A stretch of 64,000 nt of DNA from Bin87 sp034420475 (GTDB lineage Bacteria > Chloroflexota > Dehalococcoidia > Lucifugimonadales > UBA3495): the NCBI GenBank assembly GCA_034420475.1, contig DAOULH010000101.1:8249-72248 (forward strand). The letters run 5' to 3'. How positions within the stretch are numbered: position 1 is the stretch's first letter; the number at the start of each line of letters is the position of its first letter. The notes beneath the pieces are model-generated. The model saw only the letters and a program-made list of their open reading frames with translations. It searched no databases and had not been told where the DNA came from. A program made the translations under genes and the position numbers. Shown here piece after piece: positions 34,025 to 42,833 of the stretch.

Positions 34025-34612
34025 TCAGCGATTGGCGCGGGTCAGAGCGCGCATGGGGTCGCCGAAAAGCTGCTCCAGTGGCAGCGCGAATCCCGGTATG
34101 GTCGACGTGGCAAGGGTGTCATCGCGGTCCAACGTCCGCTCAACATATTCGTTGCCGGACAGTTCCAGAACGGCCAGAACATCGTTGACCGGGTCCAGGA
34201 TCCAGTATTCGGGTATGCCGGCCCCAGCGTACAAATCCCGCTTCATCACCAAGTCCCGGTTGCGGTCCGACGATAATATCTCGACCACCAGATCAGGAAC
34301 GCCCTCAACGTAGCCGCGGTTGATCAGACCCAAGTTCTCGGAGCGCAAGTAGATGATGTCCGGTGTTGGCACATAAAGATCGGACAGCGCCAGGCCGGAG
34401 TTGCTGAACGCCAGACCGGGCGCCGGATGTACAGCTGTCATCAGATTGTTGATCATCCTTACCAGAAAATCCATGAAAAACTGGTGTTCAAGAGTGGCCG
34501 CCGGCATTTGATACAACTCTCCATTGATCAGTTCCCACACCCCCCCGTCCGTTTCGGGCAGGTTGCGGTACTCGGCCAACGTCATGCGGGTTCCGGGTTG
34601 TACGGTGGTCAT
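34025..34612 (-). CDS. Uma2 family protein, tandem copy 2 in the cobalamin operon
   Basis: The protein is 195 residues and starts MTTVQPGTRMTLAEYRNLPE, matching copy 1 almost completely. The active-site block is GVPDLVVEILSSDRNRDLVMK with GIPEYWILDPVND. It follows the intact cbiB gene by 42 bp. Copies 1 and 2 differ mainly in the last 50 residues, consistent with duplication followed by drift. Confidence 0.85.
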   Translation of the reverse strand: MTTVQPGTRMTLAEYRNLPETDGGVWELINGELYQMPAATLEHQFFMDFLVRMINNLMTAVHPAPGLAFSNSGLALSDLYVPTPDIIYLRSENLGLINRGYVEGVPDLVVEILSSDRNRDLVMKRDLYAGAGIPEYWILDPVNDVLAVLELSGNEYVERTLDRDDTLATSTIPGFALPLEQLFGDPMRALTRANR

Positions 34613-34654
34613 CTCGGTCACTCCAAGAGCCGGTTGCCATGCCGGCATTTTACA

Positions 34655-35635
34655 CTACGGCCAGTAGGTCCACCGCAGCCACAGGATGCCAATGGCGACG
34701 GCGGCGGCCAGCGCGGTGGTGGCGTAGAGGGCGCGGGTGGCGCGGCCGATGTGCTGCGCTTCCGGCTCCGGCGCGGGGTCGCCCAGGCGGTAGTGGCCGA
34801 CCTTTTCCAGCGTGACCCCCAGCCCGCCGGCCATGGCGGCCATGGTCCAGCCGGCGTTGGGCGACTCGGTGCGGCCGCGGTGGGCGAACATGATGCGCCA
34901 GGCCCGCCCGCTGGCCATGCCGGGCAGCGCGGCGGTGGACAGCCACAGCAGCAGCGCCGCCAGCCGCGCGGGGATCACGTTTACCAGGTCGTCCAACCGG
35001 GCCGACGCCTTGCCCAGGTACTCGTAACGACCGTGATAGCCGACCATGCTGTCCAGCGTGTTGATCGCCCGGTAGGCCACCGCTCCGGGCAGGCCGAACA
35101 GGGCAAAGGCCAGCAGCGGCCCCACGATGCTGTCGGTGATGTTCTCGGCAACGGACTCGATGGCGCCGGCGGCCATCTGGCCAGCCGTGAGCTGTGAGGT
35201 ATCCCGGCTGACCAGGGCTGACATCTGCCGCCGCGCCTCCGCGATGTCGCCGGCGGTCAGGATCCGGCCGATGCCGGCGGCGACGCGGTGCAGCATCCGC
35301 ACCGAGAAAGTGGTTTTCAGCAGCGCCGCTACCACCAGCAGGTACGCCAACGGATGCAGTTGCAGCAACCCGAAAGTGACCGCCCATGCGGCCGCGCCCC
35401 ACACCGCCGGTATCAGCAGGGCCATGCCGGCGCCGAAGGCCAGTTGCAGCAGCGGCGCCGCCTGCGGGCCGGGGGCGATGCGTTCGGCAAGGGCGACGGT
35501 GTTGCCGATCCACACTGTGGGATGCAGGCGGTTGGGCGGCTCCCCCAGCACCAGGTCCAGCAGCAGGGCCAGCAGCAGGGCCAGCACGTCCAGGGGGAGG
35601 GGCAGGGTGATGAGGGTGTGCGCTAGTGCGTCCAT
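34655..35635 (-). CDS. cbiB: Adenosylcobinamide-phosphate synthase
   Basis: It joins adenosylcobyric acid and aminopropanol phosphate. The multi-span membrane protein has 326 residues. Family blocks are LDLVLGEPPNRLHPTVWIGN near the start, SRDTSQLTAGQMAAGAIESV with AENITDSIVGPL, and RAINTLDSMVGYH then RYEYLGKASARLDD. The start at 35635 lies one base after the cobS stop, so the two are translationally coupled. Its 3' end has been duplicated downstream. Confidence 0.93.
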   Translation of the reverse strand: MDALAHTLITLPLPLDVLALLLALLLDLVLGEPPNRLHPTVWIGNTVALAERIAPGPQAAPLLQLAFGAGMALLIPAVWGAAAWAVTFGLLQLHPLAYLLVVAALLKTTFSVRMLHRVAAGIGRILTAGDIAEARRQMSALVSRDTSQLTAGQMAAGAIESVAENITDSIVGPLLAFALFGLPGAVAYRAINTLDSMVGYHGRYEYLGKASARLDDLVNVIPARLAALLLWLSTAALPGMASGRAWRIMFAHRGRTESPNAGWTMAAMAGGLGVTLEKVGHYRLGDPAPEPEAQHIGRATRALYATTALAAAVAIGILWLRWTYWP

Positions 35636-35636
35636 T

Positions 35637-36542
35637 TCACGGGCCGGGGTAAGAAAACCAATCGCCCGGCAGCGCAATCGGCCAGGGAATGTCGGTCAGA
35701 ATCCCGCCGCCGTAACCGACCACTACCCCTATGCCGTAACCGGACCCAATCCCGATGCCACTCATTTCAGCGCGCCACAACAGAATCAGCAGCAACAACA
35801 ATGCCAGCGCTTCCATGATTTCATTGGCCGCTCCGTAGCAGTCGCCAGTAAGCCCGCCGCCCAGCCGTCTCGATGCCCACCAACCCAGCGCCAACGACGC
35901 TGCCGAAACCGCAGCCAAAACCACGATTCCCACCGGCCCCAACAACAACCACGCGCCGGCGGTCACGGTAAGCAGGGCAAACCCGGTTACCAGCCAGGGA
36001 CGCCCGCTCGACGCAAACGCGCTGCCGATGCCTTGTTGTCGGCCATAGGGAAAAACGGTCAGCAGCAACGTCATCGTCCACCGTGACACCATGGGGAAAA
36101 GCAACAGGGCGCTCAAGCCCGAGACCATGGTCAGCAGCGACAGCAACGCGGAGAATTTGACCAGCAAGACGCTGACACAACCGGCAACGGCAAAGGAACC
36201 CACGCGGGAATCGCGCATGATCTCCAACCGCCGCTCCACCGTGTGCCCGCCCCACATTGCATCACAGAAGTCCATCAGGCCGTCCAGGTGCAGGAACCGG
36301 TTGGCTACCGCCAGCGCCACCACCAACAAGGCTGCCAGGGCTTGCAGGAAAAGGGGCAGCCCCAACGGCAGCGCCCACAGCAACGCCATGCCCAGCAGAA
36401 GCACCCCGTACAGCAGGCCGACGAAAGGATACCAGCCCCGGGAGCGGGAGATTTCGGCGTCGGTGGGGTTCGCCACCCCCACCGGCAGCAGCGTCAGGAA
36501 GGAGAGCGCCACCAGCAGCGGGGCGTAGGCGGCCCGAAACAC
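35637..36542 (-). CDS. cobS: Adenosylcobinamide-GDP ribazoletransferase (cobalamin synthase)
   Basis: The final assembly enzyme in the membrane joins alpha-ribazole(-phosphate) to adenosylcobinamide-GDP. Diagnostic blocks are FLTLLPVG, FLHLDGLMDFCDAMWGG (the metal-binding aspartates) and MRDSRVGSFAVAG, with several hydrophobic spans. A GTG at 36542 is the likely start. It sits between cobT and cbiB. The C terminus is glycine-rich (GSGYGIGVVVGYGGG) and longer than usual. Confidence 0.92.
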   Translation of the reverse strand: MFRAAYAPLLVALSFLTLLPVGVANPTDAEISRSRGWYPFVGLLYGVLLLGMALLWALPLGLPLFLQALAALLVVALAVANRFLHLDGLMDFCDAMWGGHTVERRLEIMRDSRVGSFAVAGCVSVLLVKFSALLSLLTMVSGLSALLLFPMVSRWTMTLLLTVFPYGRQQGIGSAFASSGRPWLVTGFALLTVTAGAWLLLGPVGIVVLAAVSAASLALGWWASRRLGGGLTGDCYGAANEIMEALALLLLLILLWRAEMSGIGIGSGYGIGVVVGYGGGILTDIPWPIALPGDWFSYPGP

Positions 36543-36560
36543 GGTGGCGGACGCGCTGAA

Positions 36561-37628
36561 CTAATCGTCGCGGTCGGAGACGCCGGCCTCGGCGAAGGTT
36601 GCCATCTCCGCAAGGCACTTGGCCGCGGCCTCGATGATGGGCATGGCCAGGGCGGCGCCGGTGCCCTCGCCCAGGCGCATCTCCATGTCCAGCAGCGGGG
36701 AAAGGCCCATGGCGCTCAAGCCGACGTTGTGGCCTGGCTCCACGGAGCGGTGGGCGGCGATGCAGCGGTGGGAGATGTTTGGGCAGAGTCGCCAGGCGAC
36801 CAGGGCCGCCGCGCCGCTGATGAACCCATCCACCACGACGGCGCAGTTACGCGCGGCCGCGCCCAGCATGACGCCGGCCAGCACGCCGATCTCGAACCCG
36901 CCCACCTTGATGAGCACGTCCAGACCGTCGCTGCCGTCGGGTTGGTTGACCTCCAGAGCGCGGCGGATGGTGGCGATCTTGCCCTCGAGACCGGCGTCGT
37001 CCACTCCGGTGCCGCGCCCGGTGACCGTGGCCACGTCGGCGCCGGTGATGGCGGCGGTGATGGCGGCCGACGGCGTGGTGTTGCCGATGCCCATGTCGCC
37101 GCCGGCGATAACGTTGGCCCCGGCGTCGGCCTGCTCGTTGGCGGCGTTGATGCCGATCTCCAGGCAGCGGACGGCGTCGTCAGGGCTCATGGCCGGCCCG
37201 CGGGCAATGTTGCCAGCGCCGTAGCCGACCTTGGCGATGGTGAGTCCGGGCTGCGGGTCGAGGTCCACGGCGACGCCGGCGTCGATCACGGCGATGCTGG
37301 CGCCGGCGTGGCGGGCCAGCGCGTTGATGGCTGCGCCGCCGGCCACGAAGTTGAACACCATCTGCGGCGTGACCTCGGCAGGATACGCCGACACGCCCTC
37401 GCTGGCGACTCCGTGGTCGCCGGCCACCACGATGACCGCCTTGCCGGTGATCTGCGGGATGGGCTGGCCGGTTATGCCCGCCAACTGGATGGACAGCGCT
37501 TCCAGCCGGCCCAGACTCCCCGGGGGCTTGGTGAGCACGCCCTGGCGGGCCTCGGCGGCGGCAACCGCCTCGGCATCCAGCGGCCCGATGGCGGCAATGG
37601 TCTGGTCAACCAGTGGTGAGATAGGCAT
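36561..37628 (-). CDS. cobT: Nicotinate-nucleotide--dimethylbenzimidazole phosphoribosyltransferase
   Basis: It activates the lower ligand base as alpha-ribazole phosphate. Blocks LTKPPGSLGRLEALSIQLAG, VVAGDHGVASEGVSAYPAEV, GGDMGIGNTTPSAAI and the catalytic glutamate region RLGEGTGAALA are all intact over 355 residues. It is 18 bp upstream of cobS on the same strand. No bza or bluB gene for making the base occurs in the window. Confidence 0.94.
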   Translation of the reverse strand: MPISPLVDQTIAAIGPLDAEAVAAAEARQGVLTKPPGSLGRLEALSIQLAGITGQPIPQITGKAVIVVAGDHGVASEGVSAYPAEVTPQMVFNFVAGGAAINALARHAGASIAVIDAGVAVDLDPQPGLTIAKVGYGAGNIARGPAMSPDDAVRCLEIGINAANEQADAGANVIAGGDMGIGNTTPSAAITAAITGADVATVTGRGTGVDDAGLEGKIATIRRALEVNQPDGSDGLDVLIKVGGFEIGVLAGVMLGAAARNCAVVVDGFISGAAALVAWRLCPNISHRCIAAHRSVEPGHNVGLSAMGLSPLLDMEMRLGEGTGAALAMPIIEAAAKCLAEMATFAEAGVSDRDD

Positions 37629-37649
37629 GAATGCGTTTCTCCTTAACCG

Positions 37650-37883
37650 TCAAAAGCCGAACTCAGCTTTGAGGACATCGAACAACTGCTTGGCAGCATG
37701 TTCGTCAAATTGCATTGTTTGACTAGTTTGGCCTCGCACTTCCCGGTCGGCTGAACCGGAAGTGCTCAACTGGAGCACCTTGCCGCCAGCGTGAGTTCTC
37801 ACAAAATAACGACACTCCGTCTCGGTCCGATGACGGCGAAACCTGGTGTGCTCGTCGCGCTGCATACTGATTACAACAGCCAT
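37650..37883 (-). CDS. Small conserved protein of unknown function
   Basis: Seventy-seven residues with HRTETECRYFV, LQLSTSGSADREVRGQTSQT and MQFDEHAAKQLFDVLKAEFGF. This pattern (a charged HRTE start, GSxDRxxxGxxSQ, and a helical end) is recurrent in many bacteria, sometimes misnamed as a methionyl-tRNA formyltransferase. An aagaggcacg site supports the ATG at 37883. It lies between cobO and cobT and may simply ride in the operon. Confidence 0.6.
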   Translation of the reverse strand: MAVVISMQRDEHTRFRRHRTETECRYFVRTHAGGKVLQLSTSGSADREVRGQTSQTMQFDEHAAKQLFDVLKAEFGF

Positions 37884-37946
37884 CGTGCCTCTTGGTGTAT
37901 TGGTGTAGGGATTGCAATCTTGCCGCTGGTAGGATCCCTCAGATGG

Positions 37947-38516
37947 TCAGAACTCGATGCCCGGCTGGGCCTTGATGCCGGCGTCGTAGGGGTGCTTGAC
38001 GACGTTCATCTCGGTAACCAGGTCGGCGTATTCCACCAGGGCCTCCGGCGCGTGGCGGCCGGTGATGATGACGTGCTGCATCTCCGGGCGGGCCTTGAGC
38101 GCGTCGATGACGTCCTCCACGGGTAGCCAGCCGTAGTGCATGGGGTAGGTGAACTCGTCCAGGATCACCAGGTCGTACTCGCCGGCGGCGATGACCTCCT
38201 TGGCGTCCTCCCAGAGGTTGCGGGCGAGATCTGCGCTGGCGTCCAGGTCCTGGGAGCGCCAGGTGAAGCCGTCGCCCATGGCGCGGACGGTGACGCCCAT
38301 CTTCTCGGCGGCGCGTTGCTCGCCGAAGTTGGCCGTGGTGTGCTTGATGAACTGGAGCATCACGACCTTCATGTCGCGTCCCCAGGCCCGCATGAGCACG
38401 CCCATGGCGGCGGTGGTCTTGCCCTTGCCGTTGCCGGTGTTGACGATCACCAGGCCCTTGTTGATGCGGGGGCCACGGACGGACTGCGGGCCGTGGCGCG
38501 TTTCCTGCGTAGTCAT
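37947..38516 (-). CDS. cobO: Cob(I)yrinic acid a,c-diamide adenosyltransferase
   Basis: It attaches the 5'-deoxyadenosyl group to cobalt. The unusual P-loop NTGNGKGKTTAAMGV is near residue 26, followed by the FIKHTTANFGEQRAAEKMG, VILDEFTYPMHYGWLPVEDV and TGRHAPEALVEYADLVTEM blocks of the CobA/CobO family. Length of 189 residues is normal. It lies just downstream of a Uma2 pair. Confidence 0.93.
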   Translation of the reverse strand: MTTQETRHGPQSVRGPRINKGLVIVNTGNGKGKTTAAMGVLMRAWGRDMKVVMLQFIKHTTANFGEQRAAEKMGVTVRAMGDGFTWRSQDLDASADLARNLWEDAKEVIAAGEYDLVILDEFTYPMHYGWLPVEDVIDALKARPEMQHVIITGRHAPEALVEYADLVTEMNVVKHPYDAGIKAQPGIEF

Positions 38517-38558
38517 GTGAGCATCACTCCTGTATTGCTTTCCTTACAGTGATCGGTG

Positions 38559-39239
38559 TCACGGAACGTTGTCGAAAATGCGTTCCCGCACGTTGAAGGC
38601 GAACCCGGGCAGCACGTCGCCGCCGTCTAAGGTCTCGGGGTCTTCCTGAACTTCCGGCTCTGCGCCGGGGCGGTGGTAGGTAACGGTACGGTTGGACGGA
38701 TGGATCACCAATACGAGGCGCGCGCCGCCTTCCAGATAGCGACGCACCTTATCCGCCAGTTCCGGGCCTCGGTTGGAAGGCGAAACGATTTCGACGAGGA
38801 AGTCGGGAACCGCCATCCGGAAAGGCCGGCGGGCCTCTTCGGGTATCGAGTTCCAGCGTTCTGCGGACATCCACCAGGCATCGGGGCACAGCCGGGAGCC
38901 GTCGGGAAGAATGAACATGGACGTGGGGCCTCCGGCCCGCCCTCCATGTTCTCGTGCCCGGATCACAAGTTCGGTGGTCATCTCGGCTTCGTGCAAATCC
39001 CCGGGGTCTCCGGTGGGAGCCATTATTTTCAGTTCTCCTCGCGCCGTGATTTCGACATCTCCCACCGTTTCCTGGTTCCGCTCAGCAAAACCCTCCAGCC
39101 AAACGTCCAGATCAGGACTGTCCAGTGACAATCCGAATTCAGCCAGCGGTATCAGCAGGTAGCCCGTGAAGTCGGATGGCGCACGGACAGCCTGGGCGAC
39201 AACCGCGGCTGCAGGAGGCTGGGGCTTTACGGTGGTCAT
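38559..39239 (-). CDS. Uma2 family protein, second operon pair, copy 1
   Basis: The 226-residue Uma2 protein has a longer N terminus than the 33291 type. SRLCPDAWWMSAERW, VPDFLVEIVSPSNRGPELADK and GARLVLVIHPSNRTVTYHRP form the nuclease-fold core. It is paralogous to 39264 across its length with the same C-terminal signature (FAFNVRxRIFDNVP). A possible role unrelated to cobalamin is likely, since it interrupts the operon. Confidence 0.85.
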   Translation of the reverse strand: MTTVKPQPPAAAVVAQAVRAPSDFTGYLLIPLAEFGLSLDSPDLDVWLEGFAERNQETVGDVEITARGELKIMAPTGDPGDLHEAEMTTELVIRAREHGGRAGGPTSMFILPDGSRLCPDAWWMSAERWNSIPEEARRPFRMAVPDFLVEIVSPSNRGPELADKVRRYLEGGARLVLVIHPSNRTVTYHRPGAEPEVQEDPETLDGGDVLPGFAFNVRERIFDNVP

Positions 39240-39263
39240 TTTGCGACCTCGTTCAAAATTGAA

Positions 39264-39941
39264 TCACGGCACGTTGTCGAAGATGCGCTGGCGGACGTTG
39301 AAGGCGAAGCCTGGGAGGACATCACCGCCGCCGAGCACATCCGGGTCCTGCAGGATCTCGGGTTCCGCACCGGGTCGGTAGACTGCCACGAGGCGATTGG
39401 CGGGATAAATTACCCACACGAGGCGCGCCCCTCCTTCAAGATAGAGGCGCACCTTGTACTGGAGTTCCCGTTCTCGATTGGAAGGCGACACGACTTCTAC
39501 AATGAACTCGGGAATGACCGCTGCGAAGGGCGGCGTGCGCGCTTCTTCGGGCAGCGCATTCCAGCGCTCATCAGAAATCCAATATGCGTCGGGGCCGATG
39601 CGGGCACCGTCCGGCAGGATAAAGCGCCCCGACGATCCGCCGGCACGCCCGCCGTTGGCATGAGACCAAACCAACACTGCCGACGCCATTTCGAGCTCGA
39701 ACCATTCTCCGGGAAACCCTGTAGGAGGCATTATTTTCAGTTCTCCCTGCGCGGTAATCTCAAAATCGCCAACTTCGTCCTTGTTCCGCTCCGCAAAAGC
39801 TTCAAACCAAGTGTCAAGGTCAGGGTTGTCCAGTGACTGCCCGAACTCGGCCAGGGGTATCAGGATGTAGCCGCGGGATCCGTCTGTCGTCTCCATATCG
39901 TCAATGACGATCCCGGGTGCTGGCGTCTGTGTAGCAGTCAT
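39264..39941 (-). CDS. Uma2 family protein, second operon pair, copy 2
   Basis: Its 225 residues match the neighbour at 38559, with GPDAYWISDERW, IPEFIVEVVSPSNRERELQYK and ARLVWVIYPANRLVAVYRPG as the active core. Only one base separates it from cbiA. Divergence from copy 1 is greater than between the 33291/34025 pair, so this duplication is older. Confidence 0.85.
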   Translation of the reverse strand: MTATQTPAPGIVIDDMETTDGSRGYILIPLAEFGQSLDNPDLDTWFEAFAERNKDEVGDFEITAQGELKIMPPTGFPGEWFELEMASAVLVWSHANGGRAGGSSGRFILPDGARIGPDAYWISDERWNALPEEARTPPFAAVIPEFIVEVVSPSNRERELQYKVRLYLEGGARLVWVIYPANRLVAVYRPGAEPEILQDPDVLGGGDVLPGFAFNVRQRIFDNVP

Positions 39942-41318
39942 CTACGACCCCCCGTTTGCCGCCGCGCAGGTATCCACAAACCGCTTGGCCAGCCCCGGCC
40001 GGCTGCCCAGGTGGACGTGGATGTATGAAGCCCACACGCTGCCGGCGCGGAAGCCCTCGGGCCGGCCGTCCTGGTTGACCACCTGGTAGGCGGCGCTGGC
40101 GGCGTCGGGGGGATCCTGTAGCACCGACCAGTGGAACTCGTGGCCGCGCACCTGCTGGCCGGCAGTCAGCAGCGGGCCGTCGCCGCAGGCCGCCACCTCC
40201 CGGTAGCCCAGGTGCAGCCGCCGTCCTTCCATGGACGACACCACGGGAATGGCACCGACCATGGGGAACTGCCGGCCGTCCAGGTCGGACAGGCTGCGCC
40301 CCAGGTACATCAGGCCGCCGCATTCCGCATACACTTGGACACCCCGACCGATGGCCTGCCGCATGGACTCCAGCATACCGGCGTTGCGGGACAGATCCGC
40401 GGCAAACAGCTCGGGGAAGCCGCCGCCCAAGTACACGCCGCCCACGCCGTCGGGAAGCGATTCATCATCCAGCGGCGAGAAAGGCATGATCTCCGCGCCC
40501 CACGCCGCCAGCAGGTCGAGCGAGTCCTGGTAGTAGAAGGAGAAGGCGCGATCCTGGGCCACGGCGATGGCGGCTCGGGAAGCCTGCGGTGTCTCGGGGA
40601 AAACACCGGCGTCAGTCTCCCGGGGCCGGCCAGCGGTGGCAGCGATGCGGGCGATGGCGTCCAGGTCGATGGTCTGCTCGATCTGGGCGTTGAGGGCGTC
40701 GTACCAGTCGTTGAGCACGGTGCCCTCCGCCGTGGGGATGAGGCCCAGGTGGCGCTCGGGCTGGACCAGGTCGTCGCGGCGGGGGAGCCAGCCCACCACG
40801 GGGAGGCCGGTGGTCGCCTCGATCTGCGGTTGGCAGAACTCCAGGTGCCGCTCGCTGCCCACGCCGTTGAGGATCACGCCGGCCACGCGCAGGTCGGGGT
40901 CGAACTGCTGGTAGCCCAACACCTCGGCGGCCACGCTGCGGGCCACCTTGCCGGCGTCGGCGATCAGGATCACCGGGGCGTCCAGGAGCTTGGCCAACTC
41001 AGCCGTGGAACCGTCCTCGTCCAGCGACGAGTGACCATCGAAAACACCCATGACACCCTCGACCACCGCGATGTCGGCCGCGCCGGCGGCCCGGTGGAAC
41101 AGCTCGGAGACTACGGGATGGGGCAGCAGCCAGGTGTCCAGGTTGCGCGAGGGCACCCCGCAGGCGATGGTGTGGTACGAAGGGTCAATATAGTCGGGGC
41201 CGGCCTTGAAGGGCTGGACGCGCATTCCCCGGCGGGCCAGCGCGCCCATGACGCCGCTGGCGATGGTGGTCTTGCCGACACCGGAGCGGACGCCGGCGAT
41301 GACTACGGCGGAAGTCAT
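39942..41318 (-). CDS. cbiA: Cobyrinate a,c-diamide synthase
   Basis: It amidates cobyrinic acid (or hydrogenobyrinic acid) with glutamine and ATP. The P-loop is AGVRSGVGKTTIASGV. The pterin-like block KAGPDYIDPSYH and EGVMGVFDG follow. The glutamine amidotransferase half has the catalytic cysteine in VYAECGGLMYLGRSL and a C-terminal histidine in ASYIHVHLGSRPG. It is the only corrin-ring amidation gene in the window. Length of 458 residues is complete. Confidence 0.93.
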   Translation of the reverse strand: MTSAVVIAGVRSGVGKTTIASGVMGALARRGMRVQPFKAGPDYIDPSYHTIACGVPSRNLDTWLLPHPVVSELFHRAAGAADIAVVEGVMGVFDGHSSLDEDGSTAELAKLLDAPVILIADAGKVARSVAAEVLGYQQFDPDLRVAGVILNGVGSERHLEFCQPQIEATTGLPVVGWLPRRDDLVQPERHLGLIPTAEGTVLNDWYDALNAQIEQTIDLDAIARIAATAGRPRETDAGVFPETPQASRAAIAVAQDRAFSFYYQDSLDLLAAWGAEIMPFSPLDDESLPDGVGGVYLGGGFPELFAADLSRNAGMLESMRQAIGRGVQVYAECGGLMYLGRSLSDLDGRQFPMVGAIPVVSSMEGRRLHLGYREVAACGDGPLLTAGQQVRGHEFHWSVLQDPPDAASAAYQVVNQDGRPEGFRAGSVWASYIHVHLGSRPGLAKRFVDTCAAANGGS

Positions 41319-41334
41319 ATCAGTGCGATCCAGT

Positions 41335-41370
41335 CATTGCGAGCGCAGCGTGGCAATCTCGATCCCACGC
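41335..41370. repeat. Partial dispersed repeat before cbiA
   Basis: The core tcattgcgagcgcagcgtgg is the complement of the gctgcgctcgcaatgaca core seen at 500-640 and 32100. It occupies part of the spacer between cbiA and the gene at 41370. Confidence 0.6.
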
Positions 41371-41810
41371 TACGGGTGTTCCCCGGCCGAACCGTAGGCC
41401 TCGGCGGGCAGGTCGATCTTGCTGGGGTACTTATCCAGCAGGGCCATGAAGAAGTTGTGGCGCGGCGGGTTGGTGGCGTCGTCGTCCGACTTGCGCAGGT
41501 ACACCCGCATGGCCGGGTTGCCGTCGCCGTCGCGCATCCACAGCTGGTACGAGGGCAGGCCCTGATCGTTGGTGGTGTGGACGAACTCGGCCTCGCGGAT
41601 CTTGGACATGTCCAAGTGCATGTGAGTGCCGCCGGGCACCATGAGGGTCACGATGCGCCCGTCGGGAGTGAACCGCAGGTCGTCGAAGTCCATGTAAACC
41701 TCGGCGGAGGCGGCGGTGCTCTCCAGCATCACCACAACCTCGTTGAAACCGATGCCGTCGACCCCGTCGCGGCATTCTTCGAGTATCTCGCGGAGCATGA
41801 CGTCGCTCAT
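41370..41810 (-). CDS. Hypothetical 146-residue protein, first gene behind the cobalamin riboswitch
   Basis: The ATG at 41810 follows gagaggtgac. The sequence has an acidic helical start and a beta-rich middle: LRFTPDGRIVTLMVPGGTHM, FVHTTNDQGLPSYQLWMRDG. The middle vaguely resembles heme-binding ChuX/HutX-type folds but no ligand residue is certain. As the first gene after the riboswitch it might handle a cobalamin intermediate or cobalt. It is unrelated in sequence to any cobalamin enzyme I know. Confidence 0.6.
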   Translation of the reverse strand: MSDVMLREILEECRDGVDGIGFNEVVVMLESTAASAEVYMDFDDLRFTPDGRIVTLMVPGGTHMHLDMSKIREAEFVHTTNDQGLPSYQLWMRDGDGNPAMRVYLRKSDDDATNPPRHNFFMALLDKYPSKIDLPAEAYGSAGEHP

Positions 41811-42027
41811 CCAGTCACCTCTCAATTGGCGTAGCGCCCGGGCCGTTCGACGGGCGTTTTTGGTTTTATGGGCCCACGGGTCGATTATCACCCAGCGGAG
41901 ACGGCAAGGCAAATTGACGAATGCGCGCCCCGACAGGCCGATGGAGGAGGAACCGGCCCGCCGGAGCAGCGCAGGGGAGTAGTCGTTCATTGTTGCAACA
42001 AGCATTGGGAAACAAGCATTGCTGCAA

Positions 42028-42060
42028 CAAAAAACCCGACTGCACTCTTGCGGTCGGGTG
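42028..42060 (-). terminator. Rho-independent terminator below the cobalamin riboswitch
   Basis: On the minus strand the stem ACCCGAC / GTCGGGT (42053-42059 and 42034-42040) is followed by a run of six T. It lies about 90 bases below the aptamer, so cobalamin binding could end transcription before the operon. Confidence 0.8.
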
Positions 42061-42142
42061 ACGGAGCCTGCGGCTGGGGAACCGGGTCCTGGTAGGGATG
42101 TGCCGGCATTCCGCCCACTCGTTCCACGAAGTGCAGCTGGAA

Positions 42143-42342
42143 CACACCCGCTGGCAGGCCTCCTGGCTGATGGCTGATAGCGACGCTCCTCCACCTTCCC
42201 ACCCGCTCGAGCGCGGACAGTGGCTTGCTGGTCACCTCTGTGAACAGCATCGGAGGGCGTCTCGCCAATTACAGTGGCGGGACCGCACCGGATTTTCACC
42301 GGATTTCCTTTTCAGCCCGTCGTGCGCGGACGGATGGGTGCG
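42143..42342 (-). promoter_or_regulatory. Cobalamin riboswitch aptamer
   Basis: Read on the minus strand, the class I conserved core is present: GAAATCCGGTG, AATCCGGTGCGGTC, the block GCGGTCCCGCCACTGTAAT, and the B12 box GCCAGGAGGCCTGCC (about 42153-42167). The closing P1 stem pairs 42336-42342 with 42143-42149. A terminator at 42028 and cobalamin genes downstream on the same strand support control of the operon. Confidence 0.92.
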
Positions 42343-42497
42343 CGACTAACGGGCCACCGGCAGGCGTTTACGGTTCAGTTGTTAACGGTTTCAGGGTAGC
42401 AGGCGGCGCGGGCGGAGTCAAACCGCCCTGACGCGTTGATGCCTGCGTCTTGCGCGCGGGTTGTATAATCTACAGCAGGAAGTTGGAGGCGGTTGAA

Positions 42498-42833
42498 ATG
42501 CTACTGTTGGCAAACGGGATTGACCTGCCCGAGTGGGCCTGCGCAGAGGTCACGGCTCGAAGCCAGGACCTTGGCATTGGCCCTGACGAACTGGTCAGGT
42601 ATCTGGTGTGTGCTCATATCAGGAAGGGACCAGAGGCGTCGGACGCGCAATTTACCGTACCTCGTTCGATGGAATCGAGCCTTGTCGGAGACGACTTCAT
42701 GGTTGTGCGTCGCAGCGAGGACACGGTGGTGCTGGTCCCAACCGTTTCCATGTCCTTTGACGACGCCTTGGCGCAATTCCAAGCCAACGGATGCACTGAA
42801 GCGGACGTTTTACAGGCGCTCTCCGGCCGATGA
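42498..42833 (+). CDS. Antitoxin-like protein paired with a PIN toxin
   Basis: The 111-residue protein starts behind ggaggcgg. IDLPEWACAEVTARSQDLGI and ELVRYLVCAHI form an N-terminal unit that may bind DNA as a ribbon-helix-helix. The C-terminal half ends FQANGCTEADVLQALSGR. Its stop overlaps the PIN start (ATGA), the usual antitoxin position. It is homologous to the orphan at 30935. I do not recognise the family among VapB, Phd, AbrB or MazE types. Confidence 0.7.
   Translation: MLLLANGIDLPEWACAEVTARSQDLGIGPDELVRYLVCAHIRKGPEASDAQFTVPRSMESSLVGDDFMVVRRSEDTVVLVPTVSMSFDDALAQFQANGCTEADVLQALSGR

Noticed and set aside
40131..41834. 567-codon plus-strand frame opposite cbiA
   Set aside because: Glycine/histidine-rich shadow of cbiA; all recognisable motifs are on the minus strand.
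41838..41866. cgcccg/cgggcg hairpin with ttttt as a terminator
   Set aside because: Oriented for plus-strand transcription, with no plus-strand gene upstream; left unassigned.
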